Assembly: GCA_900491605.1 (NCBI GenBank)
Contig: UESW01003903.1
Span: forward strand, 717,374 to 781,373
Direction: 5' to 3'
DNA length: 64,000 bases
Source of the DNA: Calamus simplicifolius
Taxonomy: Eukaryota > Streptophyta > Magnoliopsida > Arecales > Arecaceae
The notes beneath the pieces are model-generated. The model had not been told where the DNA came from, ran no database searches, and worked only from the letters and a program-made list of their open reading frames with translations. Position 1 is the stretch's first letter. Every line of letters begins with the position of its first letter. The position numbers and the translations under genes are program-made. Below, one piece after another: positions 1 through 10,310 of this stretch.

Positions 1-273
1 ATGATGTAATGGAAATCATAGGTCATCTGAAGAAAATTGTATTCAAACACATCTGACCTTGATTTTGATTTTGATAGTTTGTACTTAGGAAGTTTTTGAA
101 TATCTAATGTATTTCTTTTTGAAATGTAAATGAATCAACTAATGTAATGGTTCTTGCTTATGAAATACAATTTCACATTTTCAAATATTGATTGCTTGGA
201 TCCCTATGCTTTATTGAGTCTATAATTTTAATATATAACTTTCTTTATCTAATACTCTCCTTATTTCTGATAA

Positions 274-722
274 CAAAAAAGGGGGAGAGATGGTTGAGAT
301 GGGTGAATATGCAAAGGTTTAATAAAAGAAGGTTGTATGCAAAGAAATATTGAATATGAATATTGAATATGCAAAAACTTGAAAATTTTTAATGAAGGGA
401 GAAATGGTTATATATGCATAAAGAAAGAAAGAAAGGGGGAGAATTAATTGTTTATGCAAAATGACTTGAGATAAAATTTGATGCTTATATTCAGGGGGAG
501 CTTAACAAAAAGCTCAATTGTAATTTTATGCACATTAAGATTAAATATTCATAATTGATGGATTATATTGAACTCATGCACAATTTTAAAGTTTACGTTG
601 AACATTGGCATCAAAACCTAAATTTCAAATGTTTAAAGTTCAAAATGACGATAATCCTTAGTTTGATTGAATTTTTGAATGCATATACTCAAAGTTTTTG
701 TTATCATCAAAAAGGGGGAGAT
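274..722 (+). other. Multiple polypurine-tract region of Sirevirus-1
   Basis: Purine-rich tracts of the form AAAAAGGGGGAGA recur at about 275-289, 432-443, 494-500 (AGGGGGAGC) and 709-722, separated by AT-rich sequence. The last one abuts the LTR and is the expected plus-strand priming site. The arrangement matches 9855-10102 in the reversed element, so it is a conserved feature of this family and not chance. Confidence 0.7.
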
Positions 723-893
723 TATTGACCCAATTGATGATTTTGATGATTAACAAAACTATCTGAGTATAACTTTGAAGGCTCTATGATTTTGATTTAG
801 TGTTTCAGATTATAAGATATTGAATGATCAAAATCAGGAGTTACATAGTGTTCTGGATCGAATCTAATGTCTAGGTAAGAATTGCAGACATTA

Positions 894-1153
894 GAGTCGA
901 CTCCAAGAATCACAGAGCCGACTCCGGAACTGGCACGGTCATTAGAGTCGACTCCGAGTCTGTTAGAGTCGACTCTCACAGAAGAAGCAGAAAGTCGATT
1001 TTTCTGGCCCCGACCTAGAGTCGACTCCGGGTAAGTTAGAGTCGACTCCGGAAAAGTTACTTGTCGACCCTAGAAAAGCCAGAGACGACTCCAGAAATAC
1101 CGTTCTGAAATGCCTCGAGCTAGAGCCGACTCCAGAAAAGTTAGAGTCGACTC
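894..1153. promoter_or_regulatory. Array of 10-bp palindromes in Sirevirus-1 U3
   Basis: Nine copies of GAGTCGACTC or one-base variants start at 894, 915, 945, 966, 1018, 1039, 1082, 1123 and 1144. Steps are 21, 30, 21, 52, 21, 43, 41 and 21 bp, so most are 21 bp or close to twice that. Six copies are perfect palindromes. The array ends about 145 bp upstream of the TATA box, an enhancer-like position. Function as a protein-binding array is inferred. Confidence 0.6.
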
Positions 1154-1296
1154 CAACCCACCTGGAACGAAAAATCAAGTTGCCAGATCAGCTCTAACGG
1201 TAATATTTCTATTTTACCTCATTTCTAACGGATATATTTTGATACAAGGTACACTCCAACGGATAGTTTTCTTCCAAAACTGGTGTAAAAGAAATC

Positions 1297-1305
1297 TATA
1301 AAAAG
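1297..1305 (+). promoter_or_regulatory. LTR TATA box (TATAAAAAG)
   Basis: TATAAAAAG lies downstream of the palindrome array and upstream of the A/G-rich leader, the normal place for the LTR promoter. Transcription would run rightward, in the direction of the element. Confidence 0.55.
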
Positions 1306-2157
1306 GGAAGTCTATTGTTCAAAAAAAAGAAAAATAGAAAGAAAAAGAGAGAAAATCTGAGATAGACAAATCCCATTTCAAAAATCCGAGAGCTTGAATC
1401 TTAAGAGGAAAAACCTTCTAGCTCAAATCCACTCCACTCCAAAAAGCTCAAGAGGAATCCAAAGCGTTCAAATCAAAGTCTTGGCGGATTTCCCAACTTG
1501 GAGAAAGGAGATTCATTTCTTGCTTTTCAACTCTTCTCAACTGCTTCAACTGCGAAGAATCGGAGCTGAGGCTTGATTCAATCCAGCAAGGAGAAGAAGA
1601 AAAGAAGAAAGAAGAAAAGCTCAAAAGCCAACCTATCTACAAATCAGGCTTTTCTAAACCTTGTTATTCTTAAGTTGTATATTTGCTCATTGAGGAGCTT
1701 TGTATTTCAAAAACAATACTTATTTTGTATGTGCCTAGTTCAATCTGGGGGATTGAACTAGAGGAGGTAGTTTTACCTCGGTTCAAGCTTGGTTAAGCTT
1801 GGGTTAGGGTTTTTGTGCTGGTGAGCCCTTGAAAACCAGCTGGGTTCGTTGTGCGCCCGGGAAAACAACAAGTTCGATTGTGAGCTTGTAAAATAACTCT
1901 GCTGTAATCTAGGGTGATTATAGTGTGGACCCAAGTAAATCTTGAGAGTGGACGTAGGTGTTGGATACACCGAACCACTATAAAATCTTTTGTGTTTGTC
2001 GTGTTCCATTGTCTCTTTCTCTATCTCTATCTTATTCACTGCACTTTATAGTTACCTTGCATTTGCCTTCATTAATCTCAAGCAAACTATTTTAAAAAGG
2101 CTAATTTTTTAAAGAACCCAATTCACCCCCCCTCTTGGGTTGCCATCTGGGCCAACA

Positions 2158-2477
2158 ACCTGTATGTCATACCAGTGTCTTTACACTCCTTGGTTAAGAG
2201 GACAACCAACAAATATGATATACAACATCCTATAATTGAGAGTACTATGGCCCTGTCATAGTATATTATTTGGTCGCGAACTCTTTTAAGGACCTTCAAA
2301 GATAAATCCTCCTTTATCGTGAAGGAAGATCCTGAGGGCTTCATTACTATTATGAGTTTTAAGAAGATGTTCTTGTAATGAATAAACTACCAAATAACTT
2401 TTATTAATATATCAATTTTATACAATTTACATCAACACAATCATCAAATGATTGGCTTTAGGATATAATTCCCAACA
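2158..2477 (-). repeat. Copia-1 3' LTR fragment
   Basis: The - strand LTR starts TGTTGGGAATTATATCC at 2477, right after the PPT-like AAGTGGGAGTT (2478-2488). About 320 bp remain before the junction with the Sirevirus-1 LTR end. The rest of this LTR is absent. Confidence 0.7.
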
Positions 2478-2491
2478 AACTCCCACTTAGC

Positions 2492-4107
2492 CTAAAGCCA
2501 CTCATTAGAGTATCTAATACCCATCTTCAATTTATAGTCATCAAACTCCTTGATGCTGAGTGCTTTAGTAAATGGGTCACCTAGGTTTTCCTTTCCATCA
2601 ATCTTCTGAAGATTTATGTCACCTCGGTCTACAATCTCTTTAAGATGAAACCGACGCAGTATGTGCTTGGTGCGCTGATGTGCTCGTGGTTCCTTTGCTT
2701 GAGCTATGGCACCAGTACTGTCACTATACAACAGGACTGGTCCATCTATGGATGGTGCCACTCCAAGCTTGGAGATAAACTTTCGCAGCCACACAGCTTC
2801 TTTCGTAGCATCTGATGCAGCAATGTACTCTGCCTCGCACACCGAATCTGTCACTGTATGTTGCTTGGAACTTTTCCAGCAAACAGCTCCACCATTTAGG
2901 ATAAACACGAAACCCGATACACTTTTGCTATCATAATGATCTGATTGGAAACTGGAATCAGTATATCCAACAAGTTTCAAATCAGACTCTCCATAGACTA
3001 ACCACTAGTCCTTAGTATTTCTCAAATACTTAAGGATTGTCTTAACAACTTGCCAGTGTTTTTCTCCTGGATCAGATTGGTATCTACTCACTACTCCTAG
3101 TGAGTATGCCACATCTGGTCTTGTACATGTCATGGTGTACATAATCGATCATACTGCCGAAGCATATGAAATTTGACTCATACGTTCTCTTTCATTAGGA
3201 GTTGTCGGACAATCCTTCTTAGAAAGATGAATTTCATGGCCTATTGGAAGATAGCCTTTCTTGGAATTCTCCATGCTAAACCTCTTTAGCACTGTGTCAA
3301 TGTACATAGATTGGGATAAACCAAGCATCCTCTTAGATCTATCTCTATAGATCTTCATCTTGAGGATGTATGATGCTTCTCCCAGATCTTTCATGGAGAA
3401 TTATGATGATAACCATGTCTTTATTCCTTGTAATGCAGGGACATCATTCCCGATTAAGAGAATGTCATCCACATATAATACAAGAAATACAATAACGGAA
3501 CCGTTAGCCCATTTATAAATGCAAGGTTCTTCTTTATTCTTAATAAAGCCATAAGATTTGATCACTTTATCAAATCATATGTTCCAACTCCTAGATGCTT
3601 GCTTGAGTCCATAAATAGACTTCTGTAGCCTACACACTTTAGACTCGTCTTTAGATATAAAACCTTCAGGCTGTATCATATACACCTGTTCTTCTAAATC
3701 ACCATTTAGAAAAGCAGTTTTAACATCCATTTGCCAAATCTCATAATCTAAGTGTGCTGCTATAGCTAGCATAATCCGAATGATTTCAGCATTGCCACAG
3801 GAGAAAACGTTTTGTCATAGTCAATACCATAACGTTGACGATACCCCTTGGCAACCAGACGTGCTTTATAGGTCTCAACCTTTCCGTCTGCGCCTCTTTT
3901 CCTCTTGAAAACCCACTTACACCCTATGGGTTTTATCCCTTCGGGTGGGTCAATTAATGTCCATACATTATTGTCCTTCATGGAATCAAGTTCGGATTTC
4001 ATGGCATCAAGCCATTTATTAGAGTCAGTCCTTTGCATAGCATCCATATAGGTGATCGGATCCTCGTTGTTCTCATCGAGTTCAATAGGATCATCGTTCT
4101 GGACCAA
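2492..4107 (-). pseudogene. Copia-1 reverse transcriptase and RNase H, broken
   Basis: Read on the - strand, this holds the copia RT and RNase H domains in at least four frame pieces (3766-4107, 3575-3772, 3149-3394, 2492-2980). Visible motifs are CKWVFKRKRGADG and KARLVAKGY at the RT start, QMDVKTAFLNGDLEEQVYM, IYGLKQASRSW, and the catalytic YVDD at 3464-3475, which falls between the open pieces. The RNase H end has WKSSKQHTV, EAEYIAAS and KHILRRFHLKE. Stops at about 3140 and 3400-3570 interrupt it. Copia polyproteins carry these domains in one frame, so this is a dead copy. Family certainty is high; the lineage within copia was not resolved. Confidence 0.85.
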
Positions 4108-4231
4108 GAAACCTATATGTCTGGTTGATGTGGTACTCTACCATATCGCCTTAATGGTGCATCTCAAATGGGTTTTGAGTTTGATCTAATCAACTCAGAT
4201 TCTAAGGGTTCACTGGTTTGTGTTGTTCCTT

Positions 4232-5600
4232 CTACTTGATGAACTTCTCAAGTTCAACATTAGAGCTATTTGTTCCTTCACTAAGGAACTCCTTTTCAAG
4301 AAAAACTGCTCTATTACTAATGAACAACTTTTGTTCTTCAGTATTGTAGAAGTAACATCCTTTGGTTTCTTTCGGATAGCCGATGAAAAAACATTTATCA
4401 GATTTGGGTTCAAGTTTGTCTAATTTTGCACGTTTCACATAAGCTGGATACCCCTAGACTCTCAGATAGGTGATTACCAGTTTATGTCCATACCACATCT
4501 CATGTGGAGTTTTTGAAACAGATTTACTTAGAACCTTATTGAGAATATGACAAGCTGATTCTAATGCATATCCACAAAAAGATATTGGCAAGCTTGCAAA
4601 ACCCATCATGGACCGAACCATGTCTAACAGAGTTCGATTCCTCCTTTCCGACACACCGTTATGTTGTGGTGTTCCTGGAGGAGTCCATTGGGAGAGAATC
4701 CAATTCTCCCTAAATATGTCACAAAGTCATTGGAAAGGTATTCGCCTCCTCGATCTGATCGAAGGATCTTAATACATTTTTCTATTTGTTTTTCTACTTC
4801 TTTATGATATTGTTTGAACATTTCAAACGATTCAGATTTATGTCACATAAGATAGACATAATCAAACCTAGAAAGGTCGTCTGAAAAATAATGAATAGTA
4901 ATATCCATCTTTGGCACAAGTGCTCATTAGTCCATATACATCAATATGTACTAGACTTAATAGCTCTTTAGCTCTTTCACCTTTTCCAGTAAAAGATGAC
5001 TTGGTCATTTTACTAAGAAGACAGGATTTATAGGTAGTTAATGATTCACAATCATCAACTCGAAGGATGCCCTCCTGACTTAACCTGTTTAATCTGTTCT
5101 TATTAATATGACCCAGCCGATGGTGCCAAAGATAAATGTCTGTGACATCAGTTGTTCTAGGGCACTTACTTGATTTGTACACTACATTCATAGGCTGTGA
5201 TAATATATAAATGCCATTAGATAAATGCACAGTCATTACAGTGACTCCATTCATAATGATATTCAAAGTAACATCCTTTATTGAAATTTCATAATGACTT
5301 TTGGCCAGAAGGCCTACAGAAATTATGAACGTTGGGCAAAAATGACAATCATTTAGTATAATGACATTTCTATTGAAAACTATTTCAAGAACTCCTAATG
5401 CCAGAACTGGAACTAATCTTCCATCGCCGACATTAAGGAATCTTTCATTGTCCTCAAATCTTTTAGTGACCTGTAGTCCCTGCAATGAATTGCAAATGTT
5501 AAAATGACTTCCGGTATCCAATACCCAGGTCTGATTATCATATATAGAAAAATTACAAAGTGTTATCATATAAATACCTTGTTGAGCAACATCTTGCCCT
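4232..5600 (-). pseudogene. Copia-1 protease and integrase, broken
   Basis: The protease active site is seen as WVLDTGSHFNIC, with DTG at 5510-5518. Downstream is the GAG-pre-integrase motif WHHRLGHINKNRLNRLS, then LVHIDVYGLM of the integrase core. Further frame pieces give LRSDRGGEYLS (4624-4821) and RRNRTLLDMVRSMM (4454-4654), the standard copia integrase blocks around the catalytic D and E. Frame breaks lie near 4868, 4640 and 4445. Integrase lying before RT places the element in Ty1/copia and not Ty3/gypsy. Confidence 0.82.
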
Positions 5601-6450
5601 TTTTTCTTCTTCGGCCTGTTTGGATCAAGTGTGGCAATATAAAGAGGATAGTTCCTCTTCCAGTGCCCTTGCATCTTGCAATGAAAGCATTCAGCTTGAC
5701 TTTTATCAACTTTCTTCTTCTGCATCTGACCCCTTATAGATGTCCTAGCATGTTGCACCTTTTTCTTATTCTTTTTCTTCTTTCCTTTCCCAAAGGGTTG
5801 ACGCCCTACCTTAGATCCTTCAACCATATTAACCAAACCCTTAGAGAGCTGGTTATCCTTCTCAAAGTTCTATAACAACCCCAACAAACTGTGGTAGTTG
5901 ACTGCAGGCTTTGTCATTTGAAAATGAGTAAGGAAAGGTCGGAAGGATGGAGGCAAGGAATTCAGGATCGCATCTTTTCCCAACTGCTCATGTAGGGGAA
6001 AGCCGAGCTTGCTTAGAGTTCTATCTTCTCGATCATGTATAATACATGATCAGTGACAGGAGATCCATCCCTCATTCGAGCATTAAAAATAGCATAACTA
6101 GTCTTGTGCCTTTCAACGTCGTCAGGTGTGCCGAAAGATTCATTCAACGCTTGAATGATTTCTTCTGGCTGAGCATTCTCAAACCAGCGACCGAATTCAT
6201 CGTTCATTGCTGCTAGCATGATGCAACATACGCTAGTTCTATCATTGAGCCACTTCTGATAAGTGTCTTTCTCAGAACTTTATGTGTTTGCATCAGGTTT
6301 CTTTGGTGCAGGATTATTAAGAATATATAGAATCCTCTCGTGCTCAAGGACGATCTTAAGTTTTCTAAACCAGCTATTGAAATTTGAACCATTCAACTTG
6401 TCACTATCCAATATGGACCTTAATGATAAATTAGTGATCATTTTATGCAT
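5600..6450 (-). pseudogene. Copia-1 gag with zinc knuckle, broken
   Basis: A gag frame starts near 6450. Its N-terminal part holds LNGSNFNSWFRKLKIVLEH, a typical copia gag substrate-like block. It continues after a break as FGRWFENAQPEEIIQALNE (6013-6219). A lysine-rich stretch and a zinc knuckle follow at about 5640-5690 (CFHCKMQGHWKRNYP). The last cysteine of the CCHC set is replaced by tyrosine, so the knuckle is probably non-functional. Frame breaks lie near 6260, 6010 and 5840. Confidence 0.75.
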
Positions 6451-8061
6451 AAGGAAAAACTAAAGTTTATTATATAAATTGATTCAGTCTAAAGACTTGG
6501 ACTTTAGTCTAAAGATTCTTTCACTATTTTGTTTAAATTGGCAGCCTCTACACCCAATTTGAAGAATTATTCTTAATTCTTTGGTGGGCACTAAGATCTA
6601 CGTAGACTACATACAGGCCCAAGTGAAGCTTGGCCAACCCATATGCATCTAAGAGTAGGTTCAAAACTAATTGTTTCCCAAAACAATTCTTAGTGTTCAG
6701 TTTTGCCCCATGTACCTCTTCAGCAGGCATGGAGTGCCTCCACTGAAAGTTCTGGTTATGTCCAACCATTAAATGATATAATCAGTGTAACCTATCAATA
6801 GACAACCAAGCCCGAGTAAAGCTTGACTCACCTGACTGTCTATTTAATAGTTACGCTGACTTATCATATAATGAATGATAATTCCGATGGTTGCAAGCAC
6901 CAGGCATGGAGTGCCTCCAATGATTATCAAGACATCGAACTCATTATCACCCACCTTAATGGGAGGCTATGATCTATTTATCATATAACTATTTCATTTT
7001 AAGGACCTAATAATTTTAGAGGATTTTATAATTTGAAGATAAATTGACTAACAAGTTCTTCCACTGATTGTATGGAATGGGTAGAATGAAACAAGATTAA
7101 GTCAGGTTAAGTGGCACCTAAATCAGTCAGACTGATTTCCTTACAGGCATGGGTCAACCTGAATCAGGTAAATGATCTGAATCATAAATGGTTCACCACA
7201 TTGACCAGGTGAGTGAGATCGATGGGAGGGATATGCCATTAACTCGTTAAAGACACATCAATACGAGTAGCTCCCAATTAAAAATCATTCTATCGTTGAT
7301 CCTAGAGCAACTTGCCAACTCACCTTGACATCATATGGTTAACCAATTCTGATTTGACCATCTAAGAGATTCATGCTCAACCACGGAGCCTAATCTACTT
7401 CCATTTGGTTTAATCAAAGAGAAGGACATGATCAACTATAACTATTGTTTGATTTAGAGCATTCTTAACCTAATCTAATTAGATTTGTTCAAATACTCTT
7501 TTAGTCTAGTTGATTTAAACCTTAGGGTCTAACCCTTTATGGACCCAATTTAGCTAACCCAAAAGATTAAATATATTTCATGTTTACATGTCATATATTT
7601 CAATCAAGCATCACATGTATTATGTTACTACTCATAATTCCTATATTTAGATCATATCTAAAGAGATTATGAATTAACATTTGACATTCAAATTAGACTC
7701 TCATAAATATTTGTATGTTTCATAACATAGACATCATGCCATCATATATCATATCTATGTTTTATACTAAACATGCAAATATCATGCTTTTATACAACAT
7801 CAATATGTATCAAATATAAAACATCTTTTGAGAGTGCGTGTAATCTATGTTTTGATGCATAAGCTCAATTTAAATTATCTTTGGATTGAGCATCAATGAT
7901 AAAACAATAGCACATCAATATGTCACAGAATACCTCATTGAATGGGTAATTTGGATTTTCAATCCATGACCATATAGCCTTGCGATTAGTTTTAGCCATA
8001 ATTATATAATTAATAAGAACATTAATTTACATGCAATAAATTAGATCAATAAGAAACCATT
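6451..8061 (-). other. Copia-1 untranslated leader with internal repeats
   Basis: About 1.6 kb between the PBS and gag with no credible coding frame, which is long for a copia leader. A 19-nt exact repeat (CAGGCATGGAGTGCCTCCA) occurs at 6724-6742 and 6901-6919. It contains a short inverted repeat (GGCA/TGCC). Looser repeats around AAGCTTG accompany it. The outer half (7540-8060) is AT-rich. Confidence 0.5.
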
Positions 8062-8073
8062 GCTCTGCTACCA
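8062..8073 (-). other. Copia-1 primer binding site
   Basis: On the - strand it reads TGGTAGCAGAGC, two bases after the LTR end (CTCCCAACA). This is the common copia PBS that pairs with the 3' end of initiator methionine tRNA or a close variant. It fixes the 5' end and the orientation of Copia-1. Confidence 0.8.
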
Positions 8074-8075
8074 TT

Positions 8076-8181
8076 TGTTGGGAGAGTTAATCCCCGAGGC
8101 ATACATATTTTAAAATTTGATAACAATTATCAATGCGAAAATTTAAAGATTACATATAATCTTTCTAACATGCATCAAGAT
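8076..8181 (-). repeat. Copia-1 5' LTR fragment
   Basis: The LTR end beside the PBS reads TGTTGGGAGAGTTAATCCCC on the + strand. Only about 106 bp remain before the terminus of the Sirevirus-2 LTR at 8182. The matching part is missing from the other Copia-1 LTR, so the two cannot be aligned to date the element. Confidence 0.7.
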
Positions 8182-9065
8182 TGTTGGCCCAGATGACAAC
8201 CCAAGAGGGGGGGGTGAATTGGGTTCTTTAAAAATTAGCCTTTTAAAATAGTTTGCTTAAGAAGAATGAAAGCAAATGCAATGTAAATACAAAGTGCAGT
8301 GAATAAAACAGAGATAGAGATAGAGTCAATGGAACCACGGCAAACACAAAGATTTTATAGTGGTTCGGTGTATCCAACACCTACGTCCACTCCCAAGATT
8401 CACTTGGGTCCACACTATAATCTTCCTTGATTACAGCCGAGTTGTTTTACAAGCTCACAACTCAAACTTGTTATTTTCCCGGGATCACAACGAACCCAGC
8501 TGGTTTTCCGGGCTCACCAGCACAAAAACCCTAACACAAGCTATACTAAGCTTGTACCGAGGTAAGACTACCTCCACTAGTTCAATCCCCCAGATTGAAC
8601 TAGACACAAATAATAGAAATATTGTTTTTCAAGTACACAGCTCCTCAATGAGCAGATAATCAAATAAAAGAACAAAGTTTAGAAAAGCCTGATTTGTAGT
8701 TGGTTGGCTTTTGAGCTTTTCTTCTTTTCTTCTTTTCCTCAACTCCTTTGAAGTGTAGAATCGGGCCTCAGCTCGGATTCTTCACGGACTGAACGTTGGA
8801 GTTGATTTGAGCTTTTTCTTCCTTTCTTTGAATATTGAAAATCTCTTGAGTTGCTCTTGAATAGCTCTTGGATTTTCTTCTGAAGCTTTTTGGATTGATG
8901 AACTTGAGCACAGATGAAGCTTCCTTTGATTTCACACTTTTTCTTTCACTCTATTTTTGAATCTCGGATTTTTTCAAATGATGCTCTGTTTTTCTGATTT
9001 TTTTCTTTTTCTCTCTTGATGTGTATATCTCTCTTTGTATATCTTTGATTTGAAAATGGCTTCTC

Positions 9066-9073
9066 TATTTATA
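9066..9073 (-). promoter_or_regulatory. LTR TATA box (- strand TATAAATA)
   Basis: TATTTATA on the + strand is TATAAATA read in the element's direction. It sits about 105 bp downstream of the palindrome array, as in the right LTR. Confidence 0.55.
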
Positions 9074-9178
9074 GATTCTGCAAAAATATAGCCGTTAGAA
9101 ACAAAGAAATATAGCCGTTAAAAAATCTTACCGTTGGCGCTGAGTTGGCATTCAGAAAAATCACGCCCAGATTTGTTG

Positions 9179-9497
9179 GAGTCGACTCCTGCTTTCGCGA
9201 GTCGGCTCGAAGACGCGATACCAAAAATAGAAATATTCAGAAAGTTAAAGGGTCGACTCATCGAAAATAAGGTGTCGACTCCTGACAGTCGGGGGTCGAC
9301 TCATGAAAGGCAAGGGGTCGACTGCGAAGTGCTCAGAAAAATACTCCTCTGGTGTCTGAGCGGAGTCGACTCACACAGTCATGGAGTCGGCTCGACAGAA
9401 TCGGGGGTCGACTCTTGAAATCACAGGGGTCGACTCATGAAAATCAGGAAACTCTGTATACTGAGTGGAGTCGACTCTGAAACTCTAGAGTCGGCTC
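9179..9497. promoter_or_regulatory. Palindrome array, left Sirevirus-2 LTR
   Basis: Twelve GRGTCGRCTC-type motifs start at 9179, 9199, 9250, 9272, 9293, 9315, 9363, 9384, 9405, 9427, 9468 and 9488. Steps are 20, 51, 22, 21, 22, 48, 21, 21, 22, 41 and 20 bp. Spacers between motifs are largely unrelated, so the spacing is conserved more than the intervening sequence. It lies in U3, upstream of the TATA box. Confidence 0.65.
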
Positions 9498-9854
9498 CGG
9501 AACGTATCAAAAATCAGAGAATTTTCTGATTGACTTGAAATTCGTTCCAGATTCATTTTAAATCAATTTTTTGACTTGAATAATAAAATTGTCATTAGGA
9601 ATCAATTCAAGAAATGTTCCAAAAACTCATTGATTGAAATATGAAGTATAAAAATTTCTTTTTGAAAGCTTAAACATGGAGCTTGAAGTTACTTTCAAAT
9701 TGATTAAAGTCATACTTAACATACTCATTGATTGTTCTAAATAAATTCATTGCTCATAAATAAACTCATTGCATCTTTTAATATACTCATGGCTTTTGGT
9801 AATCATCAAAATCAATAAGATTGGGGCAACAATTTCTCAACAATCTCCCCAACA

Positions 9855-10102
9855 ATCTCCCCTTTTTGATGATGACAAAAACATTGAGAATATGCATGAT
9901 TGATTAAAGAATTTATTTTATTTTCATAGTTAGGCTTAGGCTCCCCCTGAATGAGGTAGCTCCCCCTATGAAACTCAAATAAATATCCCATTCATTCAAT
10001 TATTTATCTCATTCATTCAATCATTTTAATATCATTCGATTAATTAATTTCTCCCCCATGCATATATAGTTATAAAACTCTCCCCCTTTTTTGTTATCAA
10101 CA
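9855..10102 (-). other. Multiple PPT region of Sirevirus-2
   Basis: On the - strand this stretch contains AAAAAAGGGGGAGAG (10083-10097), GGGGGAG motifs near 10055 and 9950-9965, and AAAAAGGGGAGAT next to the LTR (9855-9867). The last should prime plus-strand synthesis. The whole stretch is duplicated almost exactly at 18700-18948. Confidence 0.7.
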
Positions 10103-10310
10103 AAAAGGTAGAGATGCATCAAACATAATCATTCATTCAAGATATGTTTTAACAAAATCTGAGATTCATTGATAATAGGAGAAGTACATTTAAACTCAGA
10201 TTACATTGAGCATTCAAAATGACTTTTCATTACATCAAGTATCAAAATGTAAAACATAATATGAACTTCATTACATTGTAAAGACTAAGCATCTAATACA
10301 TCAAAAGTGA

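Larger units (their letters stand above)
1..2157 (+). mobile_element. Sirevirus-like Ty1/copia element, 3' part (Sirevirus-1)
   Basis: This is the 3' end of a + strand element whose coding region lies left of the window. Positions 1-722 are non-coding internal sequence with several polypurine-tract-like motifs (AAAAAAGGGGGAGAG near 275, GAAAGGGGGAGAA near 432, AAAAAGGGGGAGAT near 709). Multiplied PPTs before the 3' LTR are a known Sirevirus trait. The LTR follows, ending in CTGGGCCAACA at 2157. The same terminal sequence, reversed, opens the LTRs at 8182 and 17023, so this is a diverged relative of the - strand element. No intact ORF is present. The 5' part cannot be assessed. Confidence 0.8.
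723..2157 (+). repeat. 3' LTR of Sirevirus-1
   Basis: About 1435 bp, bounded by the PPT on the left and by CCAACA on the right. It starts TATTG, probably a decayed TGTTG. It contains the palindrome array (894-1153), a TATA box (1297-1305), then a pyrimidine- and purine-rich leader and the LTR end that matches the reversed LTRs at 8182 and 17023. The short reading frames inside it come from the repeats and are not genes. Confidence 0.75.
2158..8181 (-). mobile_element. Ty1/copia retrotransposon, degraded (Copia-1)
   Basis: A - strand copia element with the order gag, protease, integrase, reverse transcriptase, RNase H from right to left. Its 3' LTR fragment ends at 2477 next to a PPT, and its 5' LTR fragment starts at 8076 next to a PBS. 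Both LTRs are broken at their outer sides by Sirevirus LTR ends (2157 and 8182), so no target-site duplication can be read. Coding frames carry many stops and shifts, and the copy is not autonomous. Confidence 0.85.
8182..9854 (-). repeat. Sirevirus-2 3' LTR (left copy)
   Basis: Starts TGTTGGCCCAGATGACAACC on the + strand and ends CCCCAACA before the PPT. It is very similar by eye to 17023-18699 throughout, including the palindrome array and TATA box. Small differences include an altered palindrome near 9315 and small indels. High similarity suggests a fairly recent insertion, but I did not count substitutions. Confidence 0.85.

Noticed and set aside
797..1178. Two - strand frames rich in GVDSN
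   Set aside because: They are translations of the GAGTCGACTC repeats, not proteins.
9134..9418. Open frame of 94 codons through the left Sirevirus LTR
   Set aside because: It arises because the repeated motif contains few stops in this frame. The matching frame is interrupted in the right LTR.
9179..9497. Regularly spaced short repeats that could suggest a CRISPR-like array
   Set aside because: The repeat is only 10 bp, palindromic, with 11-bp spacers, and sits in the U3 of an LTR in plant DNA. There are no cas genes.
8182..10102. Defining the Sirevirus LTR as 1921 bp, to the end of shared sequence
   Set aside because: The standard PPT AAAAAGGGGAGAT lies at 9855-9867, next to a TGTTG start, and the + strand relative has the same border. 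The longer repeat is reported as a finding instead.
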